Under the pieces are notes generated by a model. It worked only from the letters and a program-made list of their open reading frames with translations, was not told where the DNA came from and searched no databases. Shown piece after piece: positions 9,980 to 16,079 of a DNA stretch of 16,079 bases (position 1 is its first letter; every line of letters begins with the position of its first letter). This stretch comes from Chromera velia (taxonomy: Eukaryota; Sar; Chromeraceae), in contig JAHBMJ010002767.1 of NCBI GenBank assembly GCA_018398765.1, positions 1-16,079 on the forward strand, given 5' to 3'. The position numbers and the translations under genes are program-made.

Positions 9980-10785
9980 AGACGGCTGTACGTTTAGGGG
10001 GCAAAACGAAAGCTATCAAGCTTTCCAGACCTCCATTTTTCTCTTCGTCTAGCTCCCCGTCTTTGTTCTTTTCTTTGTTCATCTTGCTCGTTTCCGTTGG
10101 TTGACGGACAGAGATTATGCAGAGGAGTTTTCATATTATTCTGTCTACCCAGTCTCGAAACATCACAGGCCTTTGTAAGGAAGGCGTTGAAAGTGGCAAA
10201 ACCTCACAAATCCAGAGGCTCATACAGTAAAGAATTCATTCAAAGATCGCGAGTTGTTCCTTTCTTCACGATTTTAATAGTATTTTGTTGTCTGTTGCTC
10301 TGTGTATTGTCATATGCGCACCCCTGTCCGTACGTCTCAGGGCAAAACAGAAGATGGAAGATGGGAGGCGAGGCGAATTGAAATCATCAGAATGACTTCA
10401 GGGGGAAGGGGCATAAATCAGGACAAACAGAACGGAGGGACAAAGACAAGATAGAAGAATTTTCAAACCAAGGCTTACAAGAAGCTGACCAACCACTCGG
10501 GACTGCAGGAACGTGAGGCACGTATAGAGGTCGGAGCTGTTCTCGTACATGTCTCTCACAGCAGAGAGGATGTCCTGCATAGGGATCTGCAACCAGAGAG
10601 AAATCAGATCGAGGGGCGGGGAAGGAGTTCACTAAGGACGTGCAGCTAAGCAAAAAAGAAAATTAAGGTAGAAAAGCTGTCGCAAAGGAGGGGAAAGAAA
10701 GGAAATAAAGAACGAAACATCGACATTCTGTCTTGTTCTCCCGGTTCTTTTCTTTCTTTTTTCTGTCTTTGTCTCTTCCTCCCCC

Positions 10786-10837
<52 letters not shown>

Positions 10838-10838
10838 T

Positions 10839-10875
<37 letters not shown>

Positions 10876-11493
10876 TGTGTGTGTGAAGGGGAGGGGGGGG
10901 AAGAAGCGAGTGATAGAGGGAGTTTCACACACAAGATTTCTGTCTCCGTCATTCATTGACAACCTGAAGACACACTCATGCATAAACTTTCTCTCTCTGA
11001 CAGACGGACAGACGGACAGCCAGATAGACAGACAGACTATATGTTTCTTCTTCTCCATTCTTTTCTTCATACAGATAGACTATACCGTCTTTTCTTTCCT
11101 TTTTCTCTTGCTTCAGACACAGACAGACAGACCATATGCTTCTTCTTCTCCCTTCTTTTCTTCATGAACACAACACACAGACAGACAGAGAGACAGACAC
11201 ACGGAAACTTCCATTCATTCTCTTCCGCTTTCTTCTTTTCTTTCATGCAGACAGACAGGCAGACGGAGAGACAGACTATATCGTCTTTTCTTCACTTCAC
11301 TTTTTTTCTGACAGACAGACAGACGGACAGACAGACAGATAAATAAACAAACAGACTGAGAGACAGACTAGATGTTTCTCCTTTTCCCTTCTTTTCTTCA
11401 TATGCATAATAGACAAAAAGAAAGAAATGACAAAGACAAAAGAACAGAACCCAGAGACACATACACAGGGTCACACATATACACACACACGCA

Positions 11494-11573
<80 letters not shown>

Positions 11574-12948
11574 AGGGAGTTCGTCTATTGTATCTCTCTT
11601 GGTCATGAGTCGAATGACTGCCGAGGGGAAACACGATCATGTCAAAGGAGATACAGCCACGCATGCAGAACGATCGAACAGAGAAAAGTTATAGACAGAA
11701 ATCATTAGAAGAGGAACAGAGTTACTGGTTCAATACCAAGTATCCCCCTCCCCATTCTCTGCATGGCAAGCTACCACTGCACGCACAAGAGAGATGAGCA
11801 GAGGGGCATCTTTCAAGTACTTTGTGCCTCAGGAATTTCAAAGAACTTTGTTCCGATATTGGTATGCAAGTGGTTTTGCACGCAGACTCTCAAATGGCAA
11901 GTCAATCCCTGAACTTCTTGTTCGTAAAGAGAAAACGTTTCAGAAAAAATCAATTACATTGACAGTCACTTCTTACTGACTCAGAGCGAGTCTGTTTTGA
12001 CATTTTCTTTTTTCTCGTCCGGTGGCGTTCACACACAGACACAGTCTGAGAGCTCTCTCACCTCTTGCTCCCCCTTCAGAATCTTTTCATTTTCCTTTAG
12101 AGTTCCTCAAAAAGAGTCTGGTAGCCAGTGCATTTACAGTAAATATTTTTTTTTCAGAAGACTAATCTAAAGAAGATGAACGATCGGAACGATGAAATTA
12201 TTGAAGAGGAATCAAAGTTACACTGCAGTCGCAGACTCTCTGAGTTGTATATCTTCCTTCATGCATGCAGTACATCTTCGACTAACCCGCAGCCTCTCCA
12301 CGGCGTCCACCCTCTGCGGATTCTCCCTGAATTCGACAAACGTATGGAGACGTACGACGCAGAGGTCTTTTATTACATATCGAGACGGGACAGGCAGATG
12401 CATAACACATAAACATACGTAAAGCCCGTGATGATCCTGTTGGCAAAGGTTTATCGCGAGAAGCAGGACAGGAAAGACAAGAATCTAGCTGCTTCGTCTT
12501 CTCTGCTCTTCCTTTTTTTTTCATTCTTTTCACAACAAGACAAAGAGGGAATTACTGAAAAGAAGAAGCTCACAATTTTGTAGATGAAAAGGAGACAGTC
12601 GCGGCTGATGCACGTATATGCACGTGTACAAATTGTGCGCATAAGTCTGTTTCAAGAGGGAACTTGATAAACAGACGTTCCTTGCAGATTTTCTTTGTCA
12701 CTTCTGTACCAACACATTCATCTCATCATCCAGAAAATAATCAAACCATACGCTTTGACTAACCACAGCTCCGCCGGAACTGTCCTTGCGAACACGGTGA
12801 AATGGCAAAGTTCCCACCTCAATGCCTCGGAGTCCTCATCCCACTCCCACCAGAGCCCCTCATGGGCCGTCTTGACCTTCTCCCCCCTTCTCCCATGCCT
12901 CTGTAGCGCAGACGCCATCACTCCTTCAGGATCGCACCAGGCCGACCA
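8940..12948 (-). CDS. Uncharacterised multi-exon gene, C-terminal part, family not recognised
   Basis: Six exons read in order on the minus strand with compatible phases: 12948-12764, 12326-12287, 10586-10479, 9539-9457, 9221-9178 and 9019-8940, ending in TAA at 8942-8940. Acceptors are pyrimidine-rich (CTACAG, TTGCAG, GCTGCAG, CCCTAG, TTTGCAG); donors are GTTAGT, GTTAGT, GTAAGC, GTAAGG and GTCAAT. Phase fits are informative: exon 1 ends TG and exon 2 starts G (Trp); exon 4 ends GT and exon 5 supplies one base; exon 5 ends with T and the last exon starts CC. The ~178 visible residues include a Trp-rich segment (EGLWWEWDEDSEALRWE), a helical one (MQDILSAVRDMYENSSDLYT) and LLDLHDLFLESSRMY; the C-terminus ends VIRPDQMVAF. 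No signal peptide, membrane segment or catalytic motif is evident. I do not recognise the family. The 5' end is missing, the second exon is the weakest, and extra small exons in the 1.7-kb intron are possible. Confidence 0.6.
9895..9978. repeat. (CA)n/(CATA) microsatellite within an intron
   Basis: An imperfect CA repeat of about 84 bp with scattered CATA units lies inside the intron between 10479 and 9539 of the minus-strand gene. Confidence 0.95.
10790..10885. repeat. Compound (CT)n(GT)n microsatellite
   Basis: Perfect CT repeats to about 10820 pass directly into GT repeats to about 10885 (one TATG and one TCTG interruption). It lies in the 1.7-kb intron of the minus-strand gene, in inverted orientation to the tract at 11472-11572. 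Confidence 0.95.
10998..11420. repeat. CAGA-rich composite minisatellite
   Basis: Blocks of CAGA/CGGA tetranucleotides alternate with a pyrimidine module resembling TATATGTTTCTTCTTCTCC followed by TTCTTTTCTTCAT. Related modules are seen near 11038, 11082, 11133, 11203, 11277 and 11369, so the higher-order period is roughly 45-95 bp and the copies are degenerate. It lies within the intron at 12286-10587 of the minus-strand gene. Open frames through it are repeat artefacts. Confidence 0.8.
11472..11572. repeat. Compound (CA)n(GA)n microsatellite
   Basis: CA repeats (to about 11511) run directly into GA repeats (to 11572). This is the reverse-complement arrangement of the (CT)n(GT)n tract at 10790-10885, about 590 bp away. 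Confidence 0.95.
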
Positions 12949-13491
12949 CTGTAGGAACATCATGAAGAATATTTACAGGTTCGATTATTTGATGCAACTC
13001 TCCACATACAGAAGTACGATCAAAAATCGGTACCAGCTGATAAAGCTAGATAGTCGGCTGACGGTAGAGAGCAGAATAAGGCAGAAAGGGTAGAGATGCA
13101 CATTCTGTATACGGAGAGAGTGCAGCAAAGAATAGAAAGCTAAGGCAGCAGACCCAGATGGGCAGGTTGACAGAGGGAATGAAAGCAGATTTGCAGACAT
13201 GCAATTTTGGCATACAGGATCGATCGAACTGAAAGGAGGGGGGCACTTCATCAGAACAGAGGATCATAGAAAGCGGCGCAGCCATCAAAGGTTCGTCAAA
13301 GGGCTCGACGCAGTCAGTAAAGGAAGCCTTTTCCGTCTCTGTTTCTTTGGCATTCCTTGTAAAAAGTCTATCGTGCTCTCTTTCTCTCTTTCTTTTCCCC
13401 TCACTTTCCCTCTCTACGTGTGAATGCACCGTTTCAAATCTCTTCAATATGGGGTGCAGGCATAAAATCCAGGGATGGAATGGGGGGACAC

Positions 13492-13543
13492 CTCTAGCTC
13501 AACTGAATGATCCGTTCGAGTCAGACCACAAGAATTGAGAGGA
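13492..13543 (-). CDS. Possible upstream exon of the minus-strand gene
   Basis: A good acceptor (ACACTTTCAG) precedes an open stretch reading PLNSCGLTRTDHSVELE after one base, followed by a possible donor GTGTCC after GAG. It ends in phase 0, which matches the phase-0 start of the exon at 12948. The donor is weak and the exon is short, so this is a suggestion only. Confidence 0.25.
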
Positions 13544-13707
13544 CTGAAAGTGTCAGACTGACATACAATTAAGGGTAGACGGAAGCTCTCTCTTCACAAA
13601 CGAATAATCAGGACCACCAGCTACGACCACCAGTCAGAGCCCTTCCAAATTGCCCCATGCAGACCTAATTGAAATGGACAATCAGTAATTGAGACCAACA
13701 AGCTTAC

Positions 13708-13915
13708 CGGCTAGAATGGTAGGGTGGGATGGATGGGGACGAGGCTGGTCATTTCCTCAACAATGATAGACAGAGGACACGGAAAGGCTGGTGGCACAGA
13801 AGAACGTCAGGCGATAGCTCCTTCGAAGCAAAGCAGTGCGTCCAACCACTAATGCGCAAGCAGTTGTATTTGTCTGCTAAGGGCACCACTGTTGGACGGC
13901 AGTTTTCGAAATGAT
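13708..13915 (-). CDS. Possible coding segment of the minus-strand gene, frame broken by one TGA
   Basis: After a strong acceptor (TATCTCTTTCAG) the minus strand has more than 50 open codons (ADKYNCLRISGWTHCFASKE in the middle), then a TGA at 13751-13749, and then open sequence in the same frame up to a strong donor, CCG|GTAAGC, at 13708. It ends in phase 2, which fits the candidate exon at 13543. Either there are two exons with a border I cannot place, or the segment is not coding. Confidence 0.25.
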
Positions 13916-14129
13916 CTGAAAGAGATAATCTGTTTTCGAACTCTTAAGATCTCTTAAGTATTTGGATGATTTTGGATGCTTCTGTGCCGTGATGTGCCGT
14001 GGCATGCCGCGTGGCCCCATCGTGGCCTCCGCGGGGCCGAGCGAGCCTGCATGCATGTATAGAGCTATAGCGCGATATAGCGCGTGATTGATTGCATGAT
14101 TCAAGGCGAAAAGTGCATTGGCATCGCCT

Positions 14130-14195
14130 CAGACTGCATATGACTGCAATTGACTGCATCGCCTTCATCTTGGACGGACATGGACGGACAATGAC
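14130..14195. repeat. Short direct repeats upstream of the helicase gene
   Basis: GACTGCA occurs three times in a row with short spacers (GACTGCATAT, GACTGCAATT, GACTGCATC) at about 14132-14160, and TGGACGGACA occurs twice at about 14171-14190. They lie in the gap between the two divergent genes and could be protein-binding sites, but this is inferred only from repetition and position. Confidence 0.5.
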
Positions 14196-14405
14196 TAATT
14201 GTTCCCTTCTGTACCTCCTTGATTTCCTCGGATTTCCTCTAAGAAATTCCGAGATTCCTTGCAGAACACCACTCGATCATCGGCTTCTCTTCTGACATTC
14301 GTGATCGACGTGGGGCTCCCACCATGCAGGCTGATTAATTGCTGTCCATATCTGGATCACGTTGTGGAGCGATGTTACTAATCCCAAGTTCGATCTGAGA
14401 GGGAG

Positions 14406-14415
14406 TCTATATATC
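14406..14415 (+). promoter_or_regulatory. Possible TATA-like element of the helicase gene
   Basis: TCTATATATC lies about 90 bp upstream of the first in-frame ATG (14505) and about 145 bp upstream of the second (14559). It is the only strong TATA-like word close to this start. There is no evidence for a transcription start site. Confidence 0.25.
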
Positions 14416-14504
14416 TGGTTCCTTTTTGGCTGCCGCTCGGATTCAGGGGGGGGACAGCCCAGAAGATAGAAAAGGCTCTCCTGGCGAGATTGCTTTGCCC
14501 TTGA

Positions 14505-15642
14505 TTGGATCACTTTTGCCGTGGGAATTGGAGACGAGGAGGAACAGAAGGAGTGAGGATGTTGGACTTTCTGGACTCCATCGGCAGCCACAGCGGCAGC
14601 GATGACCGTCTAAAGTTCAGTCCTGAAGACGCGAAGGACACCGCGAAGAAAGTGTTCGGAATCACTCATCTGAAAGATTTTCAGCTTTCTGCAATCAGAG
14701 CGTGCTTCGAGCGGAGCCCGTCTCTTGTCATTCGTCCAACCGGAGCAGGTGGGTACATTCGTCGTGCACCCCATTCCGTCTCCTTTGTATGCTCAATGTG
14801 TTTTTCCCAGGATCAGAGCCAGCGTTCTTTCCAAGAAACTGCATTCCTCTTGGGGTTGACGAGTTAGACTTTCTTCTCCTTCCCTGCAGGAAAATCCCTT
14901 TGCTTCCAGCTTCCCGCAATGATGAAGGCTTGCGAGGGGCGCTTCGTCTTGGTGATTTCTCCTTTAGTCTCCCTGATGCAAGATCAAGTGGAGTCCTTGC
15001 GGAAGAGGGGAATCGTGAGTCGATCTCTTTCTGTCGCTGCGTGGAATCCCTGTCCTCTTCTCTTTTGTTTGCAATGCGTGGAAAGTAAGTAGCGTTGCCT
15101 CCTTGCATGAAGGAAGGAAGGAAGGAAGGATGGAAGCTTTCTTATTCTCCTGAACATGAAGGCCCCTCGCCGTCATTCTCTTCTCTTCTCTTCTTTCCTT
15201 CTCTTTCCTTCCTCCAGGACGCAGCCTTCATGGGACCGTCAGGAGGGGGCAGCTGGGGCAGTGTGGTCAAGGTCAGTGAGTCAGTCAGTCATCCCTCCTG
15301 CCTCCCTCAGACCTGCTCATCAGATCTGTCCTTCTCTTTCGGTGAGCGCCTGGATCTTCGTCTTTGTTTTTGTGGCCCCCGTCTGTTTGGGCCAGTCAGA
15401 TCTCCCTCCCTTCCTTGAAGGCTTCAGATCCTTGCATTATTGTATTTGCGATGATTCGTGCTTGTAGTCTTTCACTTCCACGGTCTCTCCTTTCCTTTTT
15501 TGGCTTTGGCTCTTCTCTTCGTTTCTAATCTCCTATGCAGGGAAAACACCCTGTCGTGTTTGCGAGTCCCGAGTACCTCCTGAATATGGTGGATTCTCTC
15601 TGTGAGATCGAGGACAAACTTGTGCTTCTGGCTGTTGATGAG
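14505..15642 (+). CDS. RecQ-family DNA helicase, first four exons, 3' part beyond window
   Basis: RecQ helicases are ATP-dependent 3'-to-5' DNA helicases of superfamily 2 that act in recombination and replication-fork repair. Visible exons are 14505 (or 14559)-14748, 14890-15014, 15218-15271 and 15541-15642. Spliced motifs: motif 0 (GITHLKDFQLSAI, with the conserved F-x-Q), Walker A RPTGAGKSLCFQLPA split by intron 1 inside a Gly codon, motif Ia LVISPLVSLMQDQVESLR, then VVFASPEYLL and LVLLAVDE, the first half of the DE-AH box; AHC should open the next exon. CFQ, SPEY and LAVDE resemble WRN-type more than BLM-type RecQ, by eye only. Donors are GTGGGT, GTGAGT, GTCAGT and GTCAGT; acceptors CTGCAG, CTCCAG and ATGCAG. 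Intron 3 is 269 bp and intron 4 exceeds 437 bp. Exon 3 adds a Gly/Ser-rich insert (GPSGGGSWGS). The ATG at 14505 adds 18 residues rich in Gly and Arg; 14559 (MLDFLDS) is equally possible. No exonuclease domain is visible upstream. Confidence 0.85.
14749..14889 (+). other. Intron 1 of the RecQ-like helicase gene
   Basis: CAG|GTGGGT to TTCCCTGCAG|GA, 141 bp. Removing it joins GGAGCAG to GAAAATCC and restores the Walker A sequence GAGKS, which is strong support for the borders. The unspliced frame stops inside the intron. Confidence 0.85.
15015..15217 (+). other. Intron 2 of the RecQ-like helicase gene
   Basis: ATC|GTGAGT to TTCCTCCAG|GAC, 203 bp, between codons. It contains a (GAAG)n run (15110-15130) and a long TTCTCTTCTC pyrimidine tract before the acceptor. 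Confidence 0.8.
15272..15540 (+). other. Intron 3 of the RecQ-like helicase gene
   Basis: AAG|GTCAGT to TCCTATGCAG|GG, 269 bp, between codons. Its first 20 bases are built from GTCA repeats. Confidence 0.8.
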
Positions 15643-16041
15643 GTCAGTCAGTCAATCCGTGGGTGGGTCAACTCAAGTGGTCTTATCTGCATTCTTTTTG
15701 GTCGGATGGGGTCGAATGTGGTTTGTCTTTTGTGGATCTGACGCACTTTCAATGACTGTCGAGTGGATCCACTGCTAGAAGGTGGTGTCGCTGATTCAAG
15801 CGTGGAAGGAGGTGTGAACGCTTTGGGTTGTTATGCCCGAACATTAATTGCGGGTTTCCCCTTGGAATACAGGAACTTTCTCTTCCTTTAGCAGACTGGG
15901 TAGATGTGGTAATATGTCGTGTGTGTATCCTATTCATTCTTTCTTTCGTTCTCACTGTCGTTCTTCCTTTTTCTTCTTTCTCCCTTGGTTCCCTTTCTGT
16001 CTGTCTGTCTGACTCTCTCTCTGTGTATGTGTGTGTATGTG

Positions 16042-16076
<35 letters not shown>

Positions 16077-16079
16077 GTT
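15643..16079 (+). other. Intron 4 of the RecQ-like helicase gene, incomplete
   Basis: It begins GAG|GTCAGTCAGTC directly after the codons for VDE of the DEAH box. No sequence coding for the expected A-H-C-I-S/Q-W-G-H continuation was found up to the window end, so the intron extends past 16079. Confidence 0.65.
15995..16079. repeat. Compound (CTGT)n, (CT)n, (GT)n microsatellite
   Basis: CTGT tetranucleotides pass through a short CT run into imperfect (TG)n that continues to the window end, inside intron 4 of the helicase gene. It has the same CT-then-GT polarity as the tract at 10790-10885. Confidence 0.9.

Noticed and set aside
11794-11979. Plus-strand ORF of 61 codons (MSRGASFKYF...)
   Set aside because: It has no splice support or motif and lies in an intron of the opposite strand.
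12285-12400. Longer version of the exon ending at 12287
   Set aside because: An open frame extends upstream, but an acceptor (GAATTCAG) at 12327 gives the single base needed to complete the split Trp codon of the previous exon, so the 40-bp version is preferred.
13046-13447. Minus-strand ORF of 133 codons
   Set aside because: Partly simple-sequence and Arg/Glu-rich. The best acceptor inside it (CTCCTTTCAG near 13228) has no convincing donor in the right phase.
1-16079. CRISPR arrays, bacterial operons or IS elements
   Set aside because: No spacer-repeat structure or prokaryotic gene organisation; introns show the DNA is eukaryotic.

Overview
The window is eukaryotic nuclear DNA. It has spliceosomal introns with GT..AG borders and pyrimidine-rich acceptors, an LTR retrotransposon, and many long (CA)n, (CT)n, (GA)n and CAGA repeats. 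GC looks moderate. The retroelement type, the intron style and the frequent TGCATGC words fit a unicellular alga or protist; a chromerid such as Chromera is my best guess, at low confidence.

Layout. (1) Positions 1 to about 4,660, minus strand: the internal part of a Ty1/copia-type (Pseudoviridae order) element, Gag - protease - integrase - reverse transcriptase. It is cut by the window edge before RNase H. Gag, protease, integrase and a linker all lie in one reading frame, interrupted by TAG or TGA stops; a one-base frame change precedes the RT. Its 5' leader and probable LTR lie at about 4,604-5,100, but the LTR ends cannot be fixed because the 3' LTR is outside the window. (2) About 5,100-8,939: no gene that I can support. 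It holds a 29-bp tandem duplication, an AT-rich island (about 6,870-7,400) and a (CA)n/(CATA)n array. (3) About 12,948-8,940, minus strand: six exons with matching phases that form the C-terminal part of a gene of no family I recognise. Its introns contain most of the microsatellites, including an inverted pair of compound CT-GT tracts around a CAGA-rich minisatellite. Further 5' exons probably lie between 12,950 and 14,300, but I cannot define them well. (4) 14,505 to the right edge, plus strand: the first four exons of a RecQ-family DNA helicase (Walker A and the start of the DEAH box are visible). The gene continues past the window inside intron 4.

The two cellular genes point away from each other, and the stretch of about 14,100-14,500 may be a shared promoter region. 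The retroelement lies downstream of the uncharacterised gene on the same strand. I see no evidence that these units work together. The most novel part is the unrecognised minus-strand gene; the most striking molecular pattern is the set of TAG/TGA-only in-frame stops in the copia polyprotein, most of which fall between domains.
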